From Allobrachymonas sp. (GTDB lineage: Bacteria; Pseudomonadota; Gammaproteobacteria; Burkholderiales; Burkholderiaceae_C): a stretch of DNA of 14,962 nt. The notes below the pieces were generated by a model. The model was not told the origin of the DNA. It did not search any database and saw nothing but the letters and a program-made list of their open reading frames with translations. A program made the position numbers and the translations under genes. The stretch spans positions 1-14,962 of the forward strand of contig JAGPIR010000009.1 in the NCBI GenBank assembly GCA_018054915.1. The letters are read 5' to 3'. Below are positions 6,404 to 14,176 of the stretch, piece after piece. Positions within the stretch are counted from its first letter, which is position 1. Each line of letters opens with the position of its first letter.

Positions 6404-7744
6404 CTACGCCTTTTCGGTATACGGGTTGTGCGAGGTCTTCATTTCCACGCGCAGCGGGGTGCCGACAAGATTGAAGTGCTGGCGAATGCGGCCTTCCAGG
6501 TACCGTTTGTAGCTGTCGGTCACGCCCTCGAGCGAGTTGCCATGAACTACCACCACAGGCGGATTCATGCCGCCCTGGTGCGCGTAGCGTAGCTTGGGAC
6601 GGAACATACCGCTGCGTTTGGGCGCCTGCATGTGCACCGCTTCGTGTATCAGCCGTGTTAGCACGGGGGTCGACATTTTGCAGTTGGCCGACTGGTATGC
6701 CTGAGCAATCGAGTCCCATACGGGGACCAGGCCTTGCCGTTTCTTGGCGGAGATGTGATGCTGTGCGGCAAACTTGAAAAAACCCAGGCGCGATTCGGCC
6801 GAACGCAGCAGCAGTTCACGCTGGTAACTGTCCACGGCGTCCCATTTATTGATGGCGATCACGACGGCGCGCCCCGATTCCAGAATGTAGCCCGCAATGT
6901 GGGCGTCCTGGTCGGTGATGCCCTGGGTGGCGTCGAGCAGTAGCAACACCACGTTGGCGGATTCAATGGCTTGCAGGGTCTTGATTACACTGAACTTTTC
7001 AATCGCTTCGAACACTTTGCCCTTGCGGCGCAGCCCGGCGGTGTCGATCAGTTCGTATTTCTGGCCTTTGCGCACAAAGGGTACGTGGATGGCATCGCGC
7101 GTCGTGCCCGGCAAGTCGAACGCCACAAGGCGCTCCTCGCCGAGCCAGGCGTTGATGAGGGTGGATTTGCCCACATTGGGTCGTCCGGCAACCGCCAGCC
7201 GGATGATATTGTCAGTACTGGCATCGTCTTTTTCGTCTGGTTCTGGTGCCTGTATGCGGTCCAGCGCCAGTTCGAGCAGATCGTGAATTCCTTGGCCGTG
7301 CGCGGCGGAAATGCCATGAACGTCACCCAGGCCAAGTTCATAAAACTCGGCCAGCCGTTGGCTGTCGCTCATGCCCTCGGCCTTGTTGGCCACGAGAATG
7401 CACGGTTTTCCCAAGCGGCGCAAATAATTGGCGATGTCATGGTCTTGCGCCGACAAGCCTTCGCGTGCATCCACGACAAACACCACGACATCGGCCTCGG
7501 CCACGGCCTGGCGGGTTTGTCTGGCCATTTCGCGGTAGATGCTGCCTTCACCTGCATCCGGTTCGAAGCCACCGGTGTCTACGACGATGAATTCGCGCCG
7601 TCCGATGCGGCCGTTGCCATAGTGGCGATCGCGGGTCAGCCCGGCATAGTCGGCCACGATGGCGTCGCGCGTTTTGGTGAGGCGGTTGAATAGGGTTGAC
7701 TTGCCCACATTGGGCCGTCCTACCAAGGCAATGACCGGTTTCAT
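6404..7744 (-). CDS. der: Ribosome-assembly GTPase Der (EngA)
   Basis: Essential double-GTPase needed for maturation of the 50S subunit. The 446 residues show two tandem G domains: GRPNVGKST at 9-17 with DTGG 56-59 and NKAE 120-123, then GRPNVGKST at 187-195 with DTAG 234-237 and NKWD 299-302. A KH-like domain follows from about 350 (KLRYAHQGGMNPPVVVVHGN, then YLEGRIRQHFNLVGTPLRVE). The first G4 motif has Glu where the canonical Asp sits; I recall this in other betaproteobacterial Der proteins. It starts 22 bp after bamB with no strong ribosome site, so coupling is likely. It is the last visible gene of the operon. The hfq-hflX genes that often follow der in related genomes are absent here. 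Confidence 0.98.
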   Translation of the reverse strand: MKPVIALVGRPNVGKSTLFNRLTKTRDAIVADYAGLTRDRHYGNGRIGRREFIVVDTGGFEPDAGEGSIYREMARQTRQAVAEADVVVFVVDAREGLSAQDHDIANYLRRLGKPCILVANKAEGMSDSQRLAEFYELGLGDVHGISAAHGQGIHDLLELALDRIQAPEPDEKDDASTDNIIRLAVAGRPNVGKSTLINAWLGEERLVAFDLPGTTRDAIHVPFVRKGQKYELIDTAGLRRKGKVFEAIEKFSVIKTLQAIESANVVLLLLDATQGITDQDAHIAGYILESGRAVVIAINKWDAVDSYQRELLLRSAESRLGFFKFAAQHHISAKKRQGLVPVWDSIAQAYQSANCKMSTPVLTRLIHEAVHMQAPKRSGMFRPKLRYAHQGGMNPPVVVVHGNSLEGVTDSYKRYLEGRIRQHFNLVGTPLRVEMKTSHNPYTEKA

Positions 7745-7766
7745 CTGATACTTGAACGCTGGACGG

Positions 7767-8912
7767 TTACTGAAGGTTCAGGCCCGCCACCGTGCCTTTG
7801 CTGGTTGCAATTACGACGATATTTCCTGCCAGAACAGGGGCTGTTTGGATGGGGCTTTCATCGATGCGCACACGGTTGCGCAACGTGCCGTTGCTGGCAG
7901 AAAGAATGTGTACGTATCCTTGGGAATCACCGATCACGATGCTGTCACCTGCAACCAGTGGCGCGGACAGATTGCGGTGTTTGAACGTTTCGTTCTTCCA
8001 CAAGACTTTTCCGTCCTGGCGCGACCAGGCTGTGAGCACATCGTCGTTGTCTGCGCCGACGACGATTTGTGCGTTGCCAGAAACTCCCGTGGAGCCAACG
8101 TGTGGCTGCACCCATTGAAGGGTGCCGTTGGCCAGATTGACGCATCCAACGGTTGCCTGGTATGCACGTGCACACAAGCTGTCGCCCATGCGGGATGCCG
8201 GCATGAGCACGTTGACCACCTGTGACAGTTCGGTGACGCCGCGCGGGTTGGCCAAGGTTGTTTCGGTAAGAATATTGCCATTGTCGGGATTGAAACCGAC
8301 AATGCTGCCCGCCACGCCAGCAAAAAGAGCGCCGCCAGCAGGCATTAGCAGGAAGGGTTGAGTCAGGACCAGCCGATTTTCCGGGGCCTGGCTTTTCTGT
8401 CCCCAGAGCAGGTAACCGTTATTGCCATCATGTGCATGGACGCTATGGTCGGATCCCAGGACAAACACACGGCCGCCAGCAACCAGTGGCGTGGCATGCG
8501 ATGGATTTTGCAGGGGAGCGCGCCACAGGATGGCGCCGTTGCGGATGGTCAGCAATTCGGATTTTGCTGTGATGACCGCTGCGGTGTTGCCGTCAAAACC
8601 AATTCCGGCCGACAGGGGTTGTCCGATATGGAGTGTCCAGAGAGGAAGACCGCTGGAGGAGTCCAGGGCTTGCACGTTTCCCTGCACGTCTGCCACCAGC
8701 ACCTGGTTTGCCTGCACGGCCATTTGCATGGGCAAACTCACGTTGCCGCCCATGCTGCTGCGCCACGCCAAGCTGGCCGGGGCGGTTGCCGGATTGGCCT
8801 GCAAGGTCGTGGGCGGCGGTGGCTTGTAGCTCCAGGAACAGGCTGTCAGCGCCAGTGAGCCAGCCAATGAGGCGGCTACAACAGGGTATCGAAGAAGGAA
8901 TCGTGGCGACAT
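7767..8912 (-). CDS. bamB: Outer-membrane protein assembly lipoprotein BamB
   Basis: BamB is the beta-propeller lipoprotein of the BAM complex that helps insert beta-barrel proteins into the outer membrane, working on the periplasmic side with BamA. The 381-residue product begins with a signal peptide ending in lipobox LTAC, with Cys25 as lipid site, followed by a proline-rich SWSYKPPPP tether. PQQ-like propeller repeats follow, with recurring aromatic-Gly/Ser blades such as VQALDSSSGLPLWTLHIG, LLWGQKSQAPENRLVLTQP, VLTAWSRQDGKVLWKNETF and YVHILSASNGTLRNRVRID. Length and position between yfgM and der match the usual arrangement. The ribosome site is weak. A quinoprotein dehydrogenase is excluded by the length, lipobox and context. 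Confidence 0.95.
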   Translation of the reverse strand: MSPRFLLRYPVVAASLAGSLALTACSWSYKPPPPTTLQANPATAPASLAWRSSMGGNVSLPMQMAVQANQVLVADVQGNVQALDSSSGLPLWTLHIGQPLSAGIGFDGNTAAVITAKSELLTIRNGAILWRAPLQNPSHATPLVAGGRVFVLGSDHSVHAHDGNNGYLLWGQKSQAPENRLVLTQPFLLMPAGGALFAGVAGSIVGFNPDNGNILTETTLANPRGVTELSQVVNVLMPASRMGDSLCARAYQATVGCVNLANGTLQWVQPHVGSTGVSGNAQIVVGADNDDVLTAWSRQDGKVLWKNETFKHRNLSAPLVAGDSIVIGDSQGYVHILSASNGTLRNRVRIDESPIQTAPVLAGNIVVIATSKGTVAGLNLQ

Positions 8913-8957
8913 GGTGGTAAATTCTTCAGAAAAAGTGCCGGAACACAGGTCTCGTTG

Positions 8958-9659
8958 CTATTGGCTGGCGGTAGAAGCTGCGGCACCGGCTGTAGAAGGC
9001 GTGCTTGTGGCTGCATCAATGCCATAGCTGCCGAGTTTGGCGGCAATCATTTGGCGATAGGGCTGTTCGGAATTCAATGCCTTGAAAGCCTTGGTGTATG
9101 CATCGATTGCTTCCTGGCGCTTGCCTTGCAGGGCATAGACATCACCCATGCGGTCGGCAGCCAGAGCCGTGTAGGATGGCTCCATGCCAGTGGAAAGCTG
9201 CTTGATCGCCTCATCGTATTGTTTTTGCTCGATCATCAGTCCCGCCAGTTGCAGCCTGGCTGCGCTTTGGATGCCCTTGTCGGCGTTGCTGGCGATAGCT
9301 GCGGCCAATGCGGTGCGGCTCGGATCCAGTTGCCCTTTTTCGTAAAAAATCCGTGCGGCCAGCAGCGATGCCTGTTGCGCCTGGACGGTGGAGGCGTAGC
9401 TGTCCTGCATGGCTTTGAGGCTGGCAGCCAGTTTGGCCGTATCACCGGATTGGGCGTCTGCCAGTATCTGGTCGTAAAGTGTGGCTGCCTTGAGTGCCTG
9501 GCGGCCTTGGTACCAGCCATAACCGTACCAGCCGGCCAAGCCAAGCAGCACAACGATCGCGACAGCCGATAATGAAGCGCGCCATGTTTTCCAGAAATGG
9601 CCCACCGCAGCGAGCTTTTCCTGTTCTTCGAGATTGAGTTTGTTGACGTTGATGACCAT
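8958..9659 (-). CDS. yfgM: YfgM-type Sec-translocon ancillary protein with TPR
   Basis: Inner-membrane protein of 233 residues with a short cytoplasmic N-terminus (NLEEQEKLAAVGHFWKTW, 9-26), one membrane segment at about 29-50 (SAVAIVVLLGLAGWYGYGWY) and a periplasmic region of TPR-like helices, for example SYTALAADRMGDVYALQGKR and EAIDAYTKAF. In E. coli YfgM associates with SecYEG and the chaperone PpiD and helps periplasmic folding. The LEEQE motif and the place between hisS and bamB are characteristic. The C-terminus is a low-complexity Ala/Ser/Thr tail. It lies 30 bp after hisS and 45 bp before bamB, consistent with co-transcription. Confidence 0.92.
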   Translation of the reverse strand: MVINVNKLNLEEQEKLAAVGHFWKTWRASLSAVAIVVLLGLAGWYGYGWYQGRQALKAATLYDQILADAQSGDTAKLAASLKAMQDSYASTVQAQQASLLAARIFYEKGQLDPSRTALAAAIASNADKGIQSAARLQLAGLMIEQKQYDEAIKQLSTGMEPSYTALAADRMGDVYALQGKRQEAIDAYTKAFKALNSEQPYRQMIAAKLGSYGIDAATSTPSTAGAAASTASQ

Positions 9660-9689
9660 GTCGGATCTCTGCGCAGATTGCGGCTTGGG

Positions 9690-10991
9690 TTATTGTTCAG
9701 ATTTGTCTGATTGTAGGCGTTTGGCCAGCGTAACAATGTCGGAAAGCGGCTGCAGTGTTTGTTGTCCGGAGTTGCCGTCGCGCAGATTCTTCAGCATGAC
9801 GCATCCTCGCGTGAGTTCGTCGGCGCCGAAAATCAGGGCATGGCGGGCGCCGCTGCCGTCGGCTTTCTTGAACTGGGATTTCATGCTGCCCGGTTCGGCC
9901 GATGCGCTGGCGTGCATCTGCACCCGCACACCAGCAGCGCGCAATTGTTGCAGGGTTTTCAGAACCTGCGGCATGGCGACTGCGTCAGGGACGATGGCGT
10001 AGGCATCGACCACCTCACTAGCGGGCAGCAGTGCCTGCTCCTTGAGCATTTCCAGTACGCGTTCCATGCCGCTGGCCCAGCCTACGCATGGGGCAGGCTT
10101 GCCGCCGATTTGGTCGATCAGGTAATCATAACGGCCACCTGCGCAGATCGTGCCCTGGGCGCCCAAGCTCTCGGTGATGAACTCAAATACCGTGAGGTTG
10201 TAGTAATCCAACCCGCGCACCAGCCGCGGGTTGATGCTGTACGGGATGCCGTTGGTATCCAGTATGGCCTGGACGGCTTCGAAATGGGCGCGCGATTCGG
10301 CGCCCAGATGGTCGATGAGCCGGGGTGCGGCGTCAACCAGCTCCTGCATCGCAGGGTTTTTGGTATCGAGAATGCGCAACGGGTTGGTGTGCAACCGGCG
10401 CTTGGCATCGGCATCCAGCTGGTCTGCATGTTTTTCAAAGTGGGCGATCAGTGCGGCGCGATGCTGCTTGCGTTCCTCGGGCTGGCCCAGGCAATTGAGT
10501 TCCAGCCGCACATTCTGCAACCCCAGTTCCTGCCACAGCGCCTGGGCCAGCAAGATGAGTTCGGCATCGACATGGGCTCCGGCAAAGCCCAGGGCCTCGG
10601 CGCCTATCTGGTGGAACTGGCGATAACGGCCGCGCTGGGGGCGTTCGTGCCGGAACATCGGGCCCATGTAGTACACGCGCCGGCCGCCTTCGTACAGCAG
10701 GTTGTGTTCGACAGCCGATCGCACCACACCTGCAGTGCCTTCCGGGCGCAGGCTCAGGTGTTCCCCATTGAGTCTGTCTTCAAAGGAGTACATTTCCTTT
10801 TCGACGATATCGGTCACCTCGCCGATGCCGCGCACGAACAGGGCTGTAGGCTCCACAATGGGCGTGCGGATGTTGCGGAAGGCGAAACGCGCCATCACTT
10901 CGCGCACTTTCGATTCGAGCCATTCCCAATGGGCCGAATCGGGCGGAAGGATGTCGTTCATGCCTTTGACGGCGGTGATTTTTTCAACCAT
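9690..10991 (-). CDS. hisS: Histidyl-tRNA synthetase
   Basis: Class II aminoacyl-tRNA synthetase that charges tRNA-His; a cytosolic dimer. From the ATG at 10991 the product has 433 residues, close to bacterial HisRS. Motifs are KITAVKGMNDILPP at 4-17, motif 2 MGPMFRHERPQRGRYRQF at 109-126, the HisRS signature LVRGLDYYNLTVFEF at 257-271, AGGRYDYLIDQIGG at 284-297, and motif 3 around GWASGMERV (304-312). A C-terminal anticodon-binding domain follows from about 325. A TTG at 11009 would add six residues; the ATG fits the family N-terminus better. The ribosome site is poor in either case. It is 64 bp from ispG, the widest gap in the operon. Confidence 0.98.
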   Translation of the reverse strand: MVEKITAVKGMNDILPPDSAHWEWLESKVREVMARFAFRNIRTPIVEPTALFVRGIGEVTDIVEKEMYSFEDRLNGEHLSLRPEGTAGVVRSAVEHNLLYEGGRRVYYMGPMFRHERPQRGRYRQFHQIGAEALGFAGAHVDAELILLAQALWQELGLQNVRLELNCLGQPEERKQHRAALIAHFEKHADQLDADAKRRLHTNPLRILDTKNPAMQELVDAAPRLIDHLGAESRAHFEAVQAILDTNGIPYSINPRLVRGLDYYNLTVFEFITESLGAQGTICAGGRYDYLIDQIGGKPAPCVGWASGMERVLEMLKEQALLPASEVVDAYAIVPDAVAMPQVLKTLQQLRAAGVRVQMHASASAEPGSMKSQFKKADGSGARHALIFGADELTRGCVMLKNLRDGNSGQQTLQPLSDIVTLAKRLQSDKSEQ

Positions 10992-11055
10992 GGTTGTTTT
11001 TTCTTTCAATAGATAACCATTGCGACCGCAGGGGGGCGCAGGAGAAAAGACTGAA

Positions 11056-12327
11056 TCAGTCAGTAGAAACGCCGAAACGTCTGTGGATGTAATCAGTGAC
11101 CAGCGACTGGAATTCGCCCACGATATTGGCGCCGCGCAGGGTCATGGCTTTCTCGCCGTCGATGAATACCGGTGCAGCAGGAGTTTCGCCCGTACCGGGA
11201 AGGCTGATGCCGATATCGGCGTGCCTGCTTTCGCCGGGACCGTTGACGATGCAGCCCATCACGGCAATCTTCAGGTTCTCCACGCCGGGGTACTGCTTGC
11301 GCCAACTCGGCATTTGCGCCCGCAGAAAGTCGTCGATCTGTTTGGCCAGCTCCTGGAACGTGCTGTTCGTGGTACGGCCGCAGCCGGGGCAGGCGGTCAC
11401 GCTGGGCGTGAAATGGCGCAAGCCCAGCGCCTGCAGGATTTCGGCTGCCACCACGACTTCCTGGGTGCGGGATTGGCCGGGCTCCGGGGTGAGGGATACC
11501 CGGATGGTGTCACCGATGCCTTCCTGCAGCAATACGGCCAGGGCGGATGCCGATGCCACGGTTCCCTTGGCACCCATGCCCGCTTCGGTCAGCCCCAGAT
11601 GCAAGGGGAAGGTGCAGCGCTGCGCCAGCGCGCGGTATACCGCAATCAGATCCTGCACACCACTAACTTTGCATGAAAGCAGGATCTGTTCGCGCGGCAT
11701 GCCCAGTTCGGCTGCGCGTTCAGCCGAACCGATAGCAGAAGCGATCAGGGCTTCGTACATGACCTGCTGGCCGTTCCAGGGGACAGAGCGTCGGCTGTTG
11801 GCGTCCATCATGGTGGCCAGTAGCTCCTGATCCAAGCTGCCCCAGTTCACGCCGATGCGCACTGGCTTCTTCCAGCGTAACGCCGCTTCGATCATCTGGG
11901 CAAACTGTTTGTCCTTTTTTTCTCCCTTGCCCACGTTGCCGGGATTGATGCGGTATTTGGACAGAGCCTGCGCGCAGCCGGGAAATTCGGTAAGCAGGTG
12001 GTGGCCGTTGTAATGGAAATCGCCAATCAGGGGCGTCATGACGCCCATCCGGTCGAGCTGTTCCCGGATAGCCGGAACGGCGCGCGCTGCTTCAGGAGTG
12101 TTGACTGTGATGCGCACCAGTTCTGACCCTGCCTGCGCCAGTTCCTTGACCTGGATGGCCGTTGCGATCACGTCAGCCGTGTCGGTATTGGTCATGGACT
12201 GCAGGCGTACCGGACTGTCTCCGCCAATGGTGACGGCGTGGCTGCCGTGCCGGACCGTGGCCTGCAAGGTCGGGCGTCTAAGGGGAGCAGAAAGCGGAAT
12301 GGGCGTGGGGACTGGTTGCTTGGACAT
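11056..12327 (-). CDS. ispG: 4-hydroxy-3-methylbut-2-enyl diphosphate synthase IspG (GcpE)
   Basis: [4Fe-4S] enzyme of the MEP isoprenoid pathway that converts MEcPP to HMBPP, drawing electrons from flavodoxin or ferredoxin. The 423-residue product shows an N-terminal TIM barrel (VTIGGDSPVRLQSMTNTDT, ELVRITVNTPEAA, IGDFHYNGHHLL, YRINPGNVGKGEKKD, IRIGVNWGSL-like segment) and a C-terminal cluster domain with ligands Cys313 and Cys316 in VTACPGCGRT, Cys359 in MGCIVNGPGES, and Glu366. The ATG at 12327 follows the rodZ stop after 4 bases; the frame runs on upstream inside rodZ but has no family similarity there. MEP-pathway use fits a betaproteobacterium. Confidence 0.98.
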   Translation of the reverse strand: MSKQPVPTPIPLSAPLRRPTLQATVRHGSHAVTIGGDSPVRLQSMTNTDTADVIATAIQVKELAQAGSELVRITVNTPEAARAVPAIREQLDRMGVMTPLIGDFHYNGHHLLTEFPGCAQALSKYRINPGNVGKGEKKDKQFAQMIEAALRWKKPVRIGVNWGSLDQELLATMMDANSRRSVPWNGQQVMYEALIASAIGSAERAAELGMPREQILLSCKVSGVQDLIAVYRALAQRCTFPLHLGLTEAGMGAKGTVASASALAVLLQEGIGDTIRVSLTPEPGQSRTQEVVVAAEILQALGLRHFTPSVTACPGCGRTTNSTFQELAKQIDDFLRAQMPSWRKQYPGVENLKIAVMGCIVNGPGESRHADIGISLPGTGETPAAPVFIDGEKAMTLRGANIVGEFQSLVTDYIHRRFGVSTD

Positions 12328-12331
12328 GTGC

Positions 12332-13312
12332 TCAGGGCTTGATTTCAAAACGCGCAGATCCCTGAGTAGCAATTCCGGCAAGGTCAAAAGGCTGCCCCCG
12401 ATCGATGATCTGGGTGTATTCGGTATTGCCAACGGCGACGCGCACGGGGTATCTGGCAACCTGGATTTGCCGTTGCTGGCCTGCCGTCAGGCGCCTTTCA
12501 AAGAGCGTCCGTCCTGCTGCGGTGCTGACTTTTACCCAGGTATTTCCGGTGGCGTTGATTTGCAAGGTGTTGGAGGCCGCTGCCTGTTGGCCGCTTGCCG
12601 GGGTGGCGGCGGAAGCTGGGGCCGAGGCCGTAACACTTGCGGCGGCGGGAGCTGAAGCCGTGGTCCGTACCGGAGTGGACGCGGGCAGGGCGGAGATGGA
12701 GGCAGGAGCCCTGGGGGTTGGCGCAGGCTGAAGGGTCAGGGAAGGGATGACGGTGGAAGCAGTCATCGGGTCCGAGGGCTGCGCGATAGAGGCTGCGACT
12801 GCGGGCGTTGGCACCGTTGCCGGTTTGCTGGATGTAAATTGTGCCCACAGACGAGGAATGGCAAAGATGGCAGCTACAGCAAGTAAAAGCAGCGCGACGC
12901 CCGCAATGATCCATTTGTACAGCTTGGAAAAACTGGAGCCCATGCCGATAGGCAGCATGACGGGGGGACGCATGGGGGAATCCTGGCGCTGCACAGCCGG
13001 CATGCGGGGGGTTCCATCAGGCATTTTTGCCAGCACCGGGGCAGCATCCTGACCCAGATGACGGCAGATATTGGCAGCCAGACCTCGCGCAAAGTACAAG
13101 GCTGGCAAAGCCGAATAATCATCGGACTCTAGCGCATGCAGTCGTTGCGTGCTGACTTTCAGTGCAGCGCCCAGCGTTTCTAGTTCCATGCCCGCCTGTT
13201 CACGCAAGGTCCTGAGCATAGCTCCCGCGCTGGGGCTGTCGCCGGTATCGGCAGATGGGGTGATGACCGGTTCGTTGTCGTTTGGAGAGAGTGTGCTGGT
13301 ATCCGTATCCAT
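12332..13312 (-). CDS. rodZ: Cytoskeletal protein RodZ
   Basis: Bitopic membrane protein that links MreB to the cell-wall elongation machinery and maintains rod shape. The 326 residues comprise an N-terminal helix-turn-helix domain (about 28-98: AMLRTLREQAGMELETLGAA and VSTQRLHALESDDYSALP), a basic stretch, one membrane span at about 134-152 (WIIAGVALLLLAVAAIF), a long Ala/Pro/Ser/Thr-rich linker (about 160-247) and a C-terminal beta domain (DUF4115; about 248-326: NTWVKVSTAAGRTLFERRLT, RVAVGNTEYTQIIDRG). The start has a good site, AAGAGGA at 13320-13326, 7 bases before the ATG. It is tightly packed between pilW (18 bp) and ispG (4 bp). Confidence 0.95.
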   Translation of the reverse strand: MDTDTSTLSPNDNEPVITPSADTGDSPSAGAMLRTLREQAGMELETLGAALKVSTQRLHALESDDYSALPALYFARGLAANICRHLGQDAAPVLAKMPDGTPRMPAVQRQDSPMRPPVMLPIGMGSSFSKLYKWIIAGVALLLLAVAAIFAIPRLWAQFTSSKPATVPTPAVAASIAQPSDPMTASTVIPSLTLQPAPTPRAPASISALPASTPVRTTASAPAAASVTASAPASAATPASGQQAAASNTLQINATGNTWVKVSTAAGRTLFERRLTAGQQRQIQVARYPVRVAVGNTEYTQIIDRGQPFDLAGIATQGSARFEIKP

Positions 13313-13330
13313 GAATGGATCCTCTTGCGT

Positions 13331-14176
13331 TCAGTTGTTCCACGCTCCACGTTCGTACAGCCGCAATTCCCTGGAGTCGGGAAAATTTTCGCGCAACTGG
13401 CGGGCATAACGGGTGACGCCGCTTGGGTTGCCAAGTTGCTGTTCGATCTTGATGGCCAGCCAGAGTGACGCTGCGCTGGCGCCGCTGCGCACGTTGGCCT
13501 GGCTGGCATACAAGGCGGCTCGCCGGTAATCCTGACGCTGGTAATAGACTTCTGCCAAGGCATTGGCAACCATCGGGCTGCGAGTGCCTTCCTCATAGGC
13601 CGACAGCAACAATGTTTCACCGGCCGCAATGTTGCCGGCTTTAATTTCGCACACGGCCTGGGCAATCCGGGTCTTTTCCTTGTTGTGGTAGAAGGAATTG
13701 CCCAGTGCTGCGTCAAAAAACTGTCTTGCCTGGGCGTAATGGCCTTGTTCGCACAGTACATACGCGAGGTTGTGCTGGGCATCGCCATCACGCCCGTTGA
13801 GCGAGAGGGCGCGACGGAAACTTTCTTCTGCCAATCCCTTGTCTCCCAGTTGGGCATAAATCAGGCCGCGCATGTTATAGGCGACCGAATAGGCTGGATC
13901 GGCCGATATGGCGCGCTTGACTTCATCAAGCGCAACTTCGAATTGGCCACGCTCCAGGTAGCCAGCAGCCAGTTGCAGGCGGATGATTGCGCGCCGCCGC
14001 GTATCGGTCATATCCGAGGACGTCATGATGTCGCCGGCTGACGATTGGTTACTTGCGCTTCCGTTGCTGGCGCAGCCTGTCTGCAAAATCAGTAATGCAA
14101 GGACCAGCGCAAAGGAAAAATGGACTGCTTTGAGCAAACGCAGACGTGAAGGGTGAAAAAAAGAGGGCTTAGGCAC
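13331..14176 (-). CDS. pilW: Type IV pilus biogenesis/stability lipoprotein PilW (PilF)
   Basis: Outer-membrane TPR lipoprotein (pilotin), needed in related species for assembly of the PilQ secretin and stable pili. From the GTG at 14176 the product has 281 residues: a signal peptide (LLKAVHFSFALVLALLILQ) ending at Cys35 in LQTGC, then tandem TPRs from about residue 60, for example QLAAGYLERGQFEVALDEVK, AYNMRGLIYAQLGDKGLAEE and NLAYVLCEQGHYAQARQFFD. The lipobox is unusual, with Gln at -3. The GTG is chosen because AAGGA (14185-14189) lies 8 bases upstream and no ATG occurs between there and the signal peptide. The start overlaps the rlmN stop by 8 bp. Its place next to rlmN and rodZ is classic. 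Confidence 0.92.
   Translation of the reverse strand: MPKPSFFHPSRLRLLKAVHFSFALVLALLILQTGCASNGSASNQSSAGDIMTSSDMTDTRRRAIIRLQLAAGYLERGQFEVALDEVKRAISADPAYSVAYNMRGLIYAQLGDKGLAEESFRRALSLNGRDGDAQHNLAYVLCEQGHYAQARQFFDAALGNSFYHNKEKTRIAQAVCEIKAGNIAAGETLLLSAYEEGTRSPMVANALAEVYYQRQDYRRAALYASQANVRSGASAASLWLAIKIEQQLGNPSGVTRYARQLRENFPDSRELRLYERGAWNN

Noticed and set aside
9759..11012. 417-residue plus-strand frame opposite hisS
   Set aside because: It mirrors hisS codons and shows no family pattern; hisS is certain.
12328..12459. 44-residue N-terminal extension of ispG
   Set aside because: It would lie inside rodZ and has no similarity to IspG; the ATG at 12327 directly follows the rodZ stop.
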